Origin: Paludibacteraceae bacterium
GTDB taxonomy: Bacteria > Bacteroidota > Bacteroidia > Bacteroidales > Paludibacteraceae
DNA: 64,000 nucleotides
Direction of reading: 5' to 3'
Assembly: GCA_024401535.1 (NCBI GenBank)
Contig: JAKSKX010000013.1
Span: 1-64,000, forward strand
The notes beneath the pieces are model-generated. The model was not told the origin of the DNA. It was given only the letters and a program-made list of their open reading frames with translations, and did not search any database. The position numbers and the translations under genes were made by a program. This document shows, one piece after another, positions 44,232 through 53,604 of this stretch (positions are counted from its first letter, which is position 1; each line of letters opens with the position of its first letter).

Positions 44232-45719
44232 TTGGGTTCAGTAAAATCTTTAGCTAAGCAGACAGCCATTTATGGTGTCAGCAATATGCTAGCCAAGTTC
44301 TTGAACTGGCTGCTTGTTCCACTTTACACACATGTGTTGACAAGCACGGCTGATTATGGAGTAGTGACGAATCTGTATGCCTGGGTGGCATTGCTTCTTG
44401 TTATCCTGACATACGGAATGGAGACTGGTTTCTTCAGGTTTGCAAACAAGGAGGATGCGGATTCCGGCAAGGTTTATGGCACAGTTATGCTTTGCGTGTT
44501 CTCTACATCCCTAATTTTTGCAATAGGTGCGAACGTGTTTTCGGACAGTCTTGCCGCTTTGTTAGACTATAAGGGACATTCTGACTGGGTTGCGATAATG
44601 TGTACAATCATCGCTATAGACGCATTCTCTTGTATTCCTTTTGCTCACTTGCGATTTAGGAAGCAGGCAGGCAGATTCGCAATGCTGAAGTTTGTGAACG
44701 TGTTGGTGAATATTGCGGCCAATCTGTTCTTCTTGGTGCTTTGTCCTTATTTGTACAAGCAGAATCCGGATTGGGTGTCCTGGTGTTTCTCTCCAGAGAA
44801 CATGGTAAGCTACGTGTTCTGGTCAAACTTGATAAGCACAGTGTTTATACTTATATGCCTTATTCCAGAGATGAAGTTTGCGACAGGGTTTGACTCGAAA
44901 CTTTTGAAGAAGATTCTTGCATACTCGTTGCCTTTGCTAGTGCTTGGTATTGCTGGCATCATGAACCAGACTCTTGACAAAATCATCTTCAGATATCTGT
45001 TCGATGACAAGGATTTCGCTGACGGTCAGGTAGGTATATACGGTGCTTGCTTCAAGATTTCTATGGTGATGATGGTCTTTACTCAGGCGTTCAGATATGC
45101 CTACGAGCCATACGTGTTCGCCCAAAGTAAGGAAAGCGGAGACAAGAAACATGAGTATGCCTTGGCAATGAAGTTCTATTTCATTTCATCATTGTTGATA
45201 TTCCTTGGCATGGTTTTCTATCTTGACATCTTGAAGTTCGTCATTCATTCGAGCTACTGGGAGGGACTTGCTATAGTTCCTGTCATACTGCTTTCGTATG
45301 TGTTCCAGGGAGTGTATTTCAACTTGAGCATTTGGTACAAACTCATAGACAAGACTTATTGGGGTGCAGTGTTGTCCTTGATAGGATTGCTTATTACCGT
45401 AGTAGTAAATGTCTTGTTCGTTCCAACTTACAGCTACTATGCTTCTGCCGGAGCTAGCCTTGTCTGTTTCACTGTTTTGACTGTAGTTTCGTATTTGTTG
45501 GGACAGAAGTACTATAAGGTTGACTATGACTTGAAGTCTTTGGGCTTGTATCTTGGTGTCGCATTGTTGATGTACTATGTCAGCACTTTGATTCCAAAGA
45601 ACAATATGGTTGTCTATTATATAGCGGTTACTGTAATGCTTGTCGCATATTTGGCTCTTTTGTTCAAGAGAGACCTTCCGGTCAAGCGAGTTCCGGTCAT
45701 AGGCAAGTTCTTCAGATAG
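44232..45719 (+). CDS. Oligosaccharide flippase (Wzx/MOP superfamily)
   Basis: A membrane protein of about 495 residues with 12-14 TM segments, of the polysaccharide-transporter (PST) type. It would flip a lipid-linked sugar unit across the inner membrane for LPS, capsule or glycoprotein synthesis. The conserved N-terminus VKSLAKQTAIYGVSNMLAKF starts close to the TTG at 44232, which I take as start. A longer frame from TTG 44202 would begin inside the preceding terminator. No glycosyltransferases lie beside it. No promoter is visible between terminator and start, so it may depend on read-through. Confidence 0.85.
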   Translation: MGSVKSLAKQTAIYGVSNMLAKFLNWLLVPLYTHVLTSTADYGVVTNLYAWVALLLVILTYGMETGFFRFANKEDADSGKVYGTVMLCVFSTSLIFAIGANVFSDSLAALLDYKGHSDWVAIMCTIIAIDAFSCIPFAHLRFRKQAGRFAMLKFVNVLVNIAANLFFLVLCPYLYKQNPDWVSWCFSPENMVSYVFWSNLISTVFILICLIPEMKFATGFDSKLLKKILAYSLPLLVLGIAGIMNQTLDKIIFRYLFDDKDFADGQVGIYGACFKISMVMMVFTQAFRYAYEPYVFAQSKESGDKKHEYALAMKFYFISSLLIFLGMVFYLDILKFVIHSSYWEGLAIVPVILLSYVFQGVYFNLSIWYKLIDKTYWGAVLSLIGLLITVVVNVLFVPTYSYYASAGASLVCFTVLTVVSYLLGQKYYKVDYDLKSLGLYLGVALLMYYVSTLIPKNNMVVYYIAVTVMLVAYLALLFKRDLPVKRVPVIGKFFR

Positions 45720-45746
45720 CAAAAGTCTTGTTTGGGCGTAATTATA

Positions 45747-45788
45747 GGGAGCGGTCAGTTTTGTGGCTGCTCCCTTTTCCCTTTTTTT
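45747..45788 (+). terminator. Intrinsic terminator of the flippase gene
   Basis: GGGAGCGGTCA (45747-45757) pairs with TGGCTGCTCCC (45764-45774, two G-U pairs), followed by TTTTCCCTTTTTTTG. Confidence 0.8.
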
Positions 45789-46280
45789 GTGATATTTAAA
45801 TCATGGAAAGTTTTTGATAGCCTCGACAAATGTCTTTGGAACTTATGTTTTGCTCGTTGTTGAACTTTCAAAATGTTGACAGAGACTCATGCTCATGCTG
45901 AGCAAGAATGATATTTCCATTCCAGTTATTTTAAACTTTTGCCATGTAAAGACAATCTGTTTTTCTTCTCAGCTCATTCTAAAAGTGTTTGCGAAACAAG
46001 TTTGGATAATGGGCGTGCATCCATGGTGTGTTCTAGCATTTGTCTATGCTTTATGATAGTCCCTATCATTGGTTTTGTAGAAATATTTGCCTGAAAACTA
46101 AGATAGAGAGAAAGTTCTTTCCCCAAAAAGTTGCGGTCCTGGAAATCAAAATGGCTTCAAAATCTGCCATACAACATATTATTCGGCAAAAAAAACTTTC
46201 AAAATCTTATTGTTGATAACATTTTGGATTTTTTGCCAATAAAAATCTTAAAAAAACTTAAAAAGTATAATGTTATTTTA

Positions 46281-46288
46281 TAAATTTG
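46281..46288 (+). promoter_or_regulatory. Probable -7 element of the SusCD operon
   Basis: TAAATTTG matches TAnnTTTG, 58 bases before the susC ATG. No TTTG is found at the -33 distance, so an activator may be needed. Confidence 0.5.
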
Positions 46289-46346
46289 TCCGCAATTTAG
46301 GAATTTAGAAATAAATTAACAATAAAAATTAAATACGGAAAAGTAA

Positions 46347-49300
46347 ATGAGAAAGATTTTTCTATCTGTCGCATTGCTTTCAACTTCCCTTTCGATGGTT
46401 CAGGCAAAAACTATCAGGGGACAGGTGAAAGACGACAAGGAAGCAATTCCATTTGCCAACGTAACAGTCAAAGAGGATCCGACTGCCGGAACAATGACTG
46501 ATATGGACGGTAATTATGAGATTGAGGTTTCCGATGGTCAGACTTTGGAGTTCTCTTTTGCAGGTTACGAGACTAAGACAGTCAAAGTATCAAGTATCAA
46601 GTCTTCTAAGTATGACGTTACACTTCAGGTTCCAACTATTGGACAGGAGTTGGTCGTTATCGGTTATGGTGTAGTTAAGAAGAGTGACCTTACCGGAGGT
46701 GTTGTAGCTCTAAACGAGAACAAGCTAAAGGAGGGTGTTAAGACTTCTATCGACCAGGCTTTGGCTGGACGTGCAGCCGGTGTAAGCGTAACTTCTTCAT
46801 CAGGTATGCCAGGTCAGCAGACATCGGTACGTATTCACGGTCTAAGCTCACTATCAGGTTCTGGTAACCCTCTATATGTAGTAGATGGAATGCCAATCGG
46901 TGGTGGTGATGAGTCTAAGAGTGCATCTTCTAACCCACTTGCTTCTATCAACCCAGCAGATATCGTTTCGATGGAGATCCTTAAGGATGCCTCTGCAACT
47001 GCAATCTATGGTTCGCGTGCTGCAAACGGTGTCGTAATGATCACTACTCGTAAGGGTAAGTCAGGTGAGGCTAAGATCACTTATGACGGAAGCTTTACAG
47101 TTTCTCAGTTCACTAAGAGATATGACATGCTTAACCTTAAGGAGTATGTTAACTATATTTCTGATCCATACATGCAGCAGACTGGTGCCGTTACAACACC
47201 AGACGAGTTGTTCAAGAGAGTTGACGCTCTTGGCGAGGGTACTAACTGGCAGGATGAGTTGTTCCGCCTAGGTATCGGACACTCACACCAGATTAGCGCA
47301 AGTGGTGGTGACGATAAGACTACTTACAGCATCTCTATGGGTTACTTGGGCCAGAACGGTATTATTCAGAATACTGACTATAACCGTATCAACGGACGTG
47401 TTAACTTGGAGTCACAGATCAAGTCATGGATGAAGATGGGTATGAATGTCGGTGTAACACGCCAGAACAAGACTTCTGCCGCTAACATTCTTGACCTAAA
47501 CAACTCTCAGGCACAGTGTTATTCATTCAAAGTAATGGATGAGTCTGTAATTATTCAGACTTTGTGTCAGTTGCCTCTTCTTTCACCATACGGAACAGAT
47601 GGTAACCCAATGGGTCCAGAAACTGATCAAGGTGTGAAGATGAATACTATTGCTGAGCTTAACCAGTCACCTATCGAGCGTACTGAGAACAATATCTTGG
47701 GAACTACATTTATTGACTTCACATTGCTTGACAAGACAGTTGACGGCAATATGCGCCACATCAATTGGAGAAACGAGTTTGGTGTTGATATCACTAACGC
47801 AAATGATGAGTTGTTTAAGCCTTCGTATAAATACGGAGGATTAAATGTGGATCCATCAAAGGCAGATTTGTTAGCAGGTAATTATCGCAATAACTCAATC
47901 CGTTTCTCTTCTTATGTAAACTGGATACACGACTTTAACAAGGCTAACCATTTGACTACAATGATCGGTGCCGAGTTGAACAAGTACACATACGAGGGTA
48001 CAGTAGAGCACTCAAAGGGATTCGATAACAACGAGCCACACAACGCATACCTTGCAAATACAAAGGATGTATCTTCGTACTTCAAGGGTTCTGGTTCTAT
48101 GGCTTCTTGGTTTGCTCGTTTGAACTATAACTTGAACAATCAGTTCTTGATTACAGGTACTGGACGTTTCGATGGTTCTTCAAACTTCGCTCCTGGAAAC
48201 AGATGGGGATTCTTCCCTTCTCTAGGTTTGGCTTGGCGTGTTGACCAGATGGACTTTGCTAAGAACTCTGAGAGTTTCAAGAAGAAGTTCAATAACTTTA
48301 AGGTACGTGCAGGTTGGGGTATAACAGGTAACTCTTCTTGTACTCCAGCTCATGAGGCATACTTGAGTTCATGGCCAACAAGTGAGTCTGTCTATGGTTA
48401 TCAGATGTATGTTCCTAATCAGTACACTAACCCTAATTTGACATGGGAGAAGAATGCTCAGTTCAACTTGGCTTTGGAACTAGGATTCAAGCGTAAAGAC
48501 AACAAGAGCGTTAACCTTACTATCGATGGTTACTACAAGAAGAACAAGGATCTATTGCTAAAGCAGGAGTTGCCTGCATATGTTGCACAGAGCGGCTGGT
48601 TGTATGTTAAACCTTCTTTTGTTAACGCAGGATCTATCCAGAATGCCGGATTCGATGTTCAGCTTTCTGCTCTTCTAATCAAGAAGGAAATCAAGGATAA
48701 GACATTCACTTGGGATTCAGAGTTGACATTCTCTCTAGTACGTTCTAAGGTACTTGACCTTGGAGGTTCATGTGAGGCAATTTATGACTACAACGATGTT
48801 CGTGAAGGTTATCAGTTGATGACTTCTCCTCTTCAGATCAACAAGTCAGTTGTTGACGAGGCTCCTGGTAAGTTCTGGGGTTACACAGTTGAGGGTGTAA
48901 TCAAGGATGAGAAGCAGGCTGCTAAGTATAACAAGGAGACAGGTCGTTCTGCTTCTGTTGGTGACTTGATGTTCAGCAAGGATATGACATGGATTGGAGA
49001 TCCAAACCCTGACTTCACTGCAGGTTGGAGCAATACATTCTCATACGGTCCTTGGTCTTTGAACATTCAGTTCAATAGCTCATACGGTAACGATGTATTC
49101 AACCTTGTTCGTATGAAGATCGAGGCAATGAACGGTGATGTTATGTACTTCAACCAGTCTAAGGAGGTTCTTAACCACGCTGTAGTGGAGAAGAACAGCA
49201 AGGGAGAGCTTGTAGTAAGAAACAACACAGATTTGCCAACTCCTTCAAAGGAAGATGCTAACGGTAACTGTAAGACTGTTTCCGATCGTTACGTAGAGGA

Positions 49301-49538
49301 TGGTTCATACTTGAGACTACAAAATGTTGGTCTTACTTATACTTTCGACAGCAAGGTAAATCAGAAGCTTCACATCAACGGCCTTCATGTATCTGCTGCT
49401 TGCCAGAATGTTTGTACAATTACTGGTTATAGCGGTTACGACCCAGAGAACCCAGGTAGTGCAATCCGCCAGGGTGTTGATGAGGCTCGTTACCCAACTC
49501 CACGTATTTATTCATTGGGTCTTGGATTTAGTTTCTAA
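46347..49538 (+). CDS. SusC/RagA family TonB-linked outer-membrane transporter
   Basis: A 1063-residue TonB-dependent glycan or peptide importer. Signal peptide at about 1-20 (ending MVQAK); a carboxypeptidase-like regulatory domain at about 23-95; a TonB box region (LVVIGYGVVKK) near 103-113. The plug domain (about 115-235) has the family signature ILKDASATAIYGSRAANGVV, and a 22-strand barrel ends RIYSLGLGFSF. It forms the SusCD pair with the next gene, 24 bp on. There are no enzymes or regulator beside it. The substrate is unknown. Codon use is uniform and suggests strong expression. Confidence 0.95.
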   Translation: MRKIFLSVALLSTSLSMVQAKTIRGQVKDDKEAIPFANVTVKEDPTAGTMTDMDGNYEIEVSDGQTLEFSFAGYETKTVKVSSIKSSKYDVTLQVPTIGQELVVIGYGVVKKSDLTGGVVALNENKLKEGVKTSIDQALAGRAAGVSVTSSSGMPGQQTSVRIHGLSSLSGSGNPLYVVDGMPIGGGDESKSASSNPLASINPADIVSMEILKDASATAIYGSRAANGVVMITTRKGKSGEAKITYDGSFTVSQFTKRYDMLNLKEYVNYISDPYMQQTGAVTTPDELFKRVDALGEGTNWQDELFRLGIGHSHQISASGGDDKTTYSISMGYLGQNGIIQNTDYNRINGRVNLESQIKSWMKMGMNVGVTRQNKTSAANILDLNNSQAQCYSFKVMDESVIIQTLCQLPLLSPYGTDGNPMGPETDQGVKMNTIAELNQSPIERTENNILGTTFIDFTLLDKTVDGNMRHINWRNEFGVDITNANDELFKPSYKYGGLNVDPSKADLLAGNYRNNSIRFSSYVNWIHDFNKANHLTTMIGAELNKYTYEGTVEHSKGFDNNEPHNAYLANTKDVSSYFKGSGSMASWFARLNYNLNNQFLITGTGRFDGSSNFAPGNRWGFFPSLGLAWRVDQMDFAKNSESFKKKFNNFKVRAGWGITGNSSCTPAHEAYLSSWPTSESVYGYQMYVPNQYTNPNLTWEKNAQFNLALELGFKRKDNKSVNLTIDGYYKKNKDLLLKQELPAYVAQSGWLYVKPSFVNAGSIQNAGFDVQLSALLIKKEIKDKTFTWDSELTFSLVRSKVLDLGGSCEAIYDYNDVREGYQLMTSPLQINKSVVDEAPGKFWGYTVEGVIKDEKQAAKYNKETGRSASVGDLMFSKDMTWIGDPNPDFTAGWSNTFSYGPWSLNIQFNSSYGNDVFNLVRMKIEAMNGDVMYFNQSKEVLNHAVVEKNSKGELVVRNNTDLPTPSKEDANGNCKTVSDRYVEDGSYLRLQNVGLTYTFDSKVNQKLHINGLHVSAACQNVCTITGYSGYDPENPGSAIRQGVDEARYPTPRIYSLGLGFSF

Positions 49539-49562
49539 TCAGACAAAAGTAAATAAACAGAT

Positions 49563-51515
49563 ATGAAACCACTATATAAATCAATGTTGCTCCTAGGTGG
49601 AGCTATGGCTATGATGTCATCATGCGATGACTTCCTAGACAGACCAAGCGAGGATTCATACACAGAGAATGGTTATTTGAACAGCGATAAGGCGTTGATG
49701 AACTATACATTCCAGATCTATGGTCCTAAGTCTTGGAACGAGTATGAGGACAAGTTCTCTTGGTGTGTAGGTGAGGTTTACTCAGGAAATGTTTACCATG
49801 AGTACGGAGATGAGGGACAGTTCCACTTCCTTACTTTCTCTAACACTAATGCTCATATTCAGAATGGTTATACTTCTCTTTACGGTGTTATCGCACGTTG
49901 TAACCACATCCTAAACGATGTAGTTAAGGTTTGTAAGGAGAACGGTGTAAGTGAGGCAGCTATCAACCGCGCTAAGGGAGAGGCTCACATGTACCGTGGT
50001 ATGGCTTACTTCCTACTTGAGGAGTACTGGGGTGCAACTCCAATCGTCCTTAACAATACTGAAGTTATCAATAGCGATAAGGCGTTCGATATTCCTTTGG
50101 CTAACCGTGCTTCTCTTTATGCTCAGATCGAGAGCGACTGGAAGCAGGCAGAGAAGTTGCTTCCTGCTGAGGCTTGGGGTAACAAGGGTGAGCGTGTAAC
50201 TAAGTGGGCTGCCAAGGGTATGCTTGCTAAGTTGTATGTAACAATGGCTTCTTGTCGTTCTGATATCAAGGGCGTAAACAAGTACAAGTGTGAGAATCCA
50301 GACGAGTTGCTTAACAAGGCTGTCTCTCTATCTGACGAGGTTATCAGCGCTTGTGGAGCTAACATGGCTCAGGGTTACGAGGCATATGACTTGATGTTCC
50401 GTCCAGGTTCGACAAATCCTGAGATTTTGTTCGCACTTCGTATGGATGGTGGAGATTACGGTATCGGTTCTTCGCGTCAGGTTCAGTTCGGACGTAGCAA
50501 GTTTTTAGGTTGTGACGATGATGCTTACGGAGGTGGTAAGGGTCTAACTACAACTCTATTCAACTCATACGAGAACGGAGATATCCGTAAGAAGGCAACT
50601 TGCTACTATCAGGAGAAGGATCTAGACGGTAACTATACAGATGCTAAGGTATATCAGGATTACCTAAGTGGTGCTGATAACTACTATACTACAGCTGACG
50701 GTAAGAAGTACTACTACTTCCTTAACCCTAACAAGTCTATCAAGAAGTCTGTACGTGACGTTTTGTACGGAGACGAGTCTGATAACGCTGTAATGAACCA
50801 CTGTCGTAAGTTTGTTCACCGTTACCCAACATCTCAGAAGTTCTCTGTTCCAGCTTCAATTCCATTCCTTCGTGTTGCTGACGTTTATCTTTTGAATTCA
50901 GAGGCTAAGATGATGTTGAAGGATGCTGATGCTACAGCTCAGATTTCTGATGCAGATGCTTTGGCTGGTATTAACGTAGTTCGTGAGCGTGCAGGTCTTG
51001 CAAAGAAGTCTTCTGTAGCGTTCTATACTCCAGATACATTGGCTGCAAATGCACTTTCTGCAACTACAACAGTCACTATTGACGAGGTAGAGAAGAAGCT
51101 TACTGCAACTTGTGATGTTTATAAGTTCGCTTACGACCTTATGGCAGAGCGTCGTTGGGAGTTTGCTCTTGAGTGTCAGAACTGGTTGGATATCAAGAGA
51201 CTTTACTACCGTAACGCTGACTATGCCAAGAATTATATCAAGGAGCAGGATCGTCAGTTCTGTTACGCTAATACTTACAATTCTGATATCAAGCCTGTAC
51301 AGGCAAGAAATCACTACCAGCGTAAGAAACTTGCTGGTGACCTTTCTGAGCAGGCCCATAAGTTGAGCAAGGATTACGATGTAGCAGCAACAGAGACTGA
51401 GATCAAGTACGATAACATCAGTTGGTTCTTGCCTATTCCAGCGACTGTACACATTGATGCTTCTAAGGCTACAGATTTCACTAAGGAGATCAAGTCTGGT
51501 AAGTATAAGTATTAA
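49563..51515 (+). CDS. SusD/RagB family nutrient-binding outer-membrane lipoprotein
   Basis: A 650-residue surface lipoprotein that binds the substrate and caps the SusC barrel. The lipoprotein signal ends MMSSCDDF (Cys about residue 21). SusD N-terminal helical TPR-like region contains RAKGEAHMYRGMAYFLLEEYWG. The C-terminal RagB/SusD domain contains AINVVRERAG-type (INVVRERAGL) and LMAERRWEFALECQNWLDIKRL motifs, both hallmarks. It follows susC directly and is followed by an intercistronic hairpin and the glycan-binding protein gene. Confidence 0.95.
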   Translation: MKPLYKSMLLLGGAMAMMSSCDDFLDRPSEDSYTENGYLNSDKALMNYTFQIYGPKSWNEYEDKFSWCVGEVYSGNVYHEYGDEGQFHFLTFSNTNAHIQNGYTSLYGVIARCNHILNDVVKVCKENGVSEAAINRAKGEAHMYRGMAYFLLEEYWGATPIVLNNTEVINSDKAFDIPLANRASLYAQIESDWKQAEKLLPAEAWGNKGERVTKWAAKGMLAKLYVTMASCRSDIKGVNKYKCENPDELLNKAVSLSDEVISACGANMAQGYEAYDLMFRPGSTNPEILFALRMDGGDYGIGSSRQVQFGRSKFLGCDDDAYGGGKGLTTTLFNSYENGDIRKKATCYYQEKDLDGNYTDAKVYQDYLSGADNYYTTADGKKYYYFLNPNKSIKKSVRDVLYGDESDNAVMNHCRKFVHRYPTSQKFSVPASIPFLRVADVYLLNSEAKMMLKDADATAQISDADALAGINVVRERAGLAKKSSVAFYTPDTLAANALSATTTVTIDEVEKKLTATCDVYKFAYDLMAERRWEFALECQNWLDIKRLYYRNADYAKNYIKEQDRQFCYANTYNSDIKPVQARNHYQRKKLAGDLSEQAHKLSKDYDVAATETEIKYDNISWFLPIPATVHIDASKATDFTKEIKSGKYKY

Positions 51516-51523
51516 AAAACTAT

Positions 51524-51566
51524 GAGATTTAGGAGAAGAACCTTCCGGTTCTTTCTCCAGAGTCTC
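51524..51566 (+). other. Intercistronic hairpin between susD and the glycan-binding protein gene
   Basis: GGAGAAGAACC (51532-51542) pairs with GGTTCTTTCTCC (51547-51558, one bulge), extended by GAGA/TCTC. It has no T tail, so a role in mRNA stability or graded expression is more likely than termination. Confidence 0.55.
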
Positions 51567-51598
51567 AAATAATTAACAAAATCAATTCATAAGAAATA

Positions 51599-53263
51599 AT
51601 GAAGACAATTAAATATCTTCCATTAGGACTTGTTGCAGGTGCAGCATTTTCTCTTGCCTCTTGTGATGATTCTCTAGATTGTGGATGTGAGTGCAATGTA
51701 CCGAAAGTAACTAGCTTCGAGTTCCTTGACCCAGCTACAATGAAGGATATAAACAAGCAGATTAAGGATAAAGTTCATACTGCTCAGGTTGATTCTTTCA
51801 AGAAGAACAAGGTAGCTTCTGGTACTACAGTTATAGTATTTGGAGAGAATCTTGCAGAAGTTACTGCAATCAAGTACGGTGATAAGGAGGCAACTCTTTA
51901 CCCAACACTTATCAGCGACAACCAGATTATTTTCAAGGTTCCAGAGGGTATTACTCAGTCAGCTACTCCAAGATTCTGTACTAAGGGATGTCCAACAGGT
52001 GTTAAGGGACTTCCAAAGGTATTCCTTGGCGAGCCATGTGTAGCTATGTGTGATAACGAGTTCGCTGTGAAGACAATCAACGTAAAGGGTAACTCTCTTG
52101 TTGACGGTCTTGAGGCTTACTTCTGGAGCGATAAGGATAACGATTATACAATTAAGAGTCCAAAGGTTGATGCTCGTGAGTCTGAGGCTACAATCGAGGT
52201 TCCTGCTGGTTTCGGTAAGAATCACCCAATCATGTTCAAGACAGGTGCAGGAGAGTCTTACTCTTCATTCATCTTCCACGATGAGCGCGGTATGATGGTT
52301 ACTCGTGATGATGAGGAGTACTTGAACAAGTTCTTGATGAACATTCCTGATAATGATATTGACGAGAATGTTGAGGGTAACGATGCAGAGACAATCAGAA
52401 AGGCAACTGACTTCACTAAGCAGGATTTGGAGAAGCTTTACTTCCAGTCAGAGAACACTAACGGGAACTTCTCTATATTCTGGTCAGGAACTGGTGGTTA
52501 CCAGGCTTTGAACTTTGACCTTCCTTACGGTATCAATAAGAATGGTATTGCTGTAGAGGATGTTCCTGGTACTGTATTTGGATTTGGTAAGGATGGCCTT
52601 TACGGAGACGACGCAATGTTCGGGGATATCTCTAAGTACTGTGTTAAGTTCGAGGCATTCGTTTCTGACGATTTCTCTCCACTTCAGGGTCTTGCATTGG
52701 CTGTAGGTTTCCGTGAGGGTAATGATGATAACTCTTTGGATGGTTACCGTAAGTATTGTGCAATATTCCAGCCATCAGAGCTTGTATTTGACAAGCCTTT
52801 GACAGGAGGATGGTCAATCAAGAGTGCTAATCCTTGGACAACTCAGGGAGATTGGATGACAATCGCTATCCCTATGGAGCAGTTCCTATTCAATGTTGCT
52901 GATTTTAATGTTGAGACTGCTGCTGAGAACGGTCGTTACAACAACGAGGATGCAAGCAAGAAGTACGAGGCTTTCGGTTCAGGTGTTGACGATAAGTCAT
53001 ACTTCGTGAACAATCCTGCTAATACTCATGCTAATGAGAGTCCAAATACTCGTTACGAGGATGATATGGAGAACAACCCATATAACTCATTCGGTATTAG
53101 CTACAACGAGTGGACTTACGCTCTTAAGGGTGACTTCGCTATTGCTATCGATAACGTTCGTATTGGTCTAAATGACAACAACGGTGGCGTTTACGAGATG
53201 TTGAAGTGGGGTGTTCCTACAAGAGACTTCTATGTAGCTCCTATTACTTCATGTGCTAAGTAA
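51599..53263 (+). CDS. Surface glycan-binding lipoprotein of the SGBP-B type
   Basis: A 554-residue lipoprotein (signal ending FSLASCDD, Cys about residue 22). An N-terminal part (about 30-230) shows IPT/TIG-like beta-sandwich segments (GTTVIVFGENLAEVTAIKYGD ... NQIIFKVPEGI). The C-terminal half (about 235-554) resembles the carbohydrate-binding domain of PUL surface glycan-binding proteins. It contains FWSGTGGYQAL, KYCVKFEAFVSDDF and NNPYNSFGISYNEWTYALKGDFAIAIDNVRI. Third gene of the susCD operon; it would help bind the polysaccharide at the surface. The ligand is not known. Six cysteines in the first 150 residues are unusual. Confidence 0.82.
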   Translation: MKTIKYLPLGLVAGAAFSLASCDDSLDCGCECNVPKVTSFEFLDPATMKDINKQIKDKVHTAQVDSFKKNKVASGTTVIVFGENLAEVTAIKYGDKEATLYPTLISDNQIIFKVPEGITQSATPRFCTKGCPTGVKGLPKVFLGEPCVAMCDNEFAVKTINVKGNSLVDGLEAYFWSDKDNDYTIKSPKVDARESEATIEVPAGFGKNHPIMFKTGAGESYSSFIFHDERGMMVTRDDEEYLNKFLMNIPDNDIDENVEGNDAETIRKATDFTKQDLEKLYFQSENTNGNFSIFWSGTGGYQALNFDLPYGINKNGIAVEDVPGTVFGFGKDGLYGDDAMFGDISKYCVKFEAFVSDDFSPLQGLALAVGFREGNDDNSLDGYRKYCAIFQPSELVFDKPLTGGWSIKSANPWTTQGDWMTIAIPMEQFLFNVADFNVETAAENGRYNNEDASKKYEAFGSGVDDKSYFVNNPANTHANESPNTRYEDDMENNPYNSFGISYNEWTYALKGDFAIAIDNVRIGLNDNNGGVYEMLKWGVPTRDFYVAPITSCAK

Positions 53264-53285
53264 TTAGAACATAGTTATTATAAAG

Positions 53286-53320
53286 AGAGGTTGCTTGAAA
53301 AAGCAGCCTCTTTTTGTTTT
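53286..53320 (+). terminator. Terminator of the SusCD operon
   Basis: AGAGGTTGCTT (53286-53296) pairs with AAGCAGCCTCT (53301-53311, one G-U), loop GAAA, then TTTTGTTTT. Confidence 0.85.
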
Positions 53321-53368
53321 GTACTGTTGTTAAAGTTCATTTTGTATTTAACTTTTTATGTTTATTTC

Positions 53369-53399
53369 TTTGTACTATTGATATAAAGTTATAACTTTG
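53369..53399 (+). promoter_or_regulatory. Promoter of the his operon
   Basis: TTTG at 53369-53372 and TAACTTTG at 53392-53399, 19 bases apart. Transcription would start about 22 bases before the leader peptide. Confidence 0.75.
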
Positions 53400-53428
53400 C
53401 ACAAGTTAAGATTTACAGTCAAGATTTA

Positions 53429-53479
53429 ATGAAGAATTATACACTAAATAAGCATCATCACCATCATCATATTTCTTAA
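53429..53479 (+). CDS. hisL: Histidine operon leader peptide
   Basis: A 16-residue frame, MKNYTLNKHHHHHHIS, with six consecutive His codons (CAT CAT CAC CAT CAT CAT, 53453-53470) and a TAA at 53477-53479. It is the sensor of the attenuator. Ribosomes stall in the His run when charged tRNA-His is scarce. It has no Shine-Dalgarno, as usual in this phylum. The left antiterminator arm starts two bases after the stop codon, so a ribosome that finishes the peptide would cover it. Confidence 0.88.
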   Translation: MKNYTLNKHHHHHHIS

Positions 53480-53568
53480 AATATCGGTGAGCTTTTTGGT
53501 GTGTTTAATTCATAAGATATAAGAAGAACAATAAATAAGGCTTGCCGATATGGTGAGCCTTGTTTATT
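53458..53568 (+). promoter_or_regulatory. his attenuator (antiterminator/terminator switch)
   Basis: Antiterminator: ATATCGGTGAGC (53481-53492) pairs with GCTTGCCGATAT (53540-53551), 12 bp with two G-U pairs. Terminator: AAGGCTTGCC (53537-53546) pairs with GGTGAGCCTT (53552-53561), followed by a U-rich tail GTTTATT. The arms share 53540-53546, so the two folds exclude each other. A further pairing TCACC (53458-53462, within the His codons) with GGTGA (53486-53490) can act as the pause hairpin. This is the classic ribosome-mediated design. Confidence 0.85.
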
Positions 53569-53604
53569 ATATATTAGATAAAACAGTTAAAAGCTAGATA
53601 CATT

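Larger units (their letters stand above)
45720..46346. other. Long intergenic region before the SusCD operon, no gene seen
   Basis: About 630 bases. Contents: the flippase terminator at its left end, a small perfect inverted repeat ATGATAG-TCC-CTATCAT (46053-46069), an A/T-rich tract, and a -7-like element before susC. No coding frame with support was found, and no regulator gene. Confidence 0.6.

Noticed and set aside
46053-46069. Short inverted repeat ATGATAG-TCC-CTATCAT as the susC operator
   Set aside because: It lies more than 200 bases upstream of the -7 element and single 7-bp repeats are common in AT-rich DNA; not enough to call a site.
18529-53263. GH30-type gene and SusCD operon as one polysaccharide utilisation locus
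   Set aside because: They are 26 kb apart with unrelated genes, opposite strands and separate promoters between them.
53453-53470. CAT/CAC triplet run that looks like a simple repeat or CRISPR-like element
   Set aside because: It is a run of six His codons inside an in-frame leader peptide with attenuator structures behind it; there are no spacers or repeats elsewhere.
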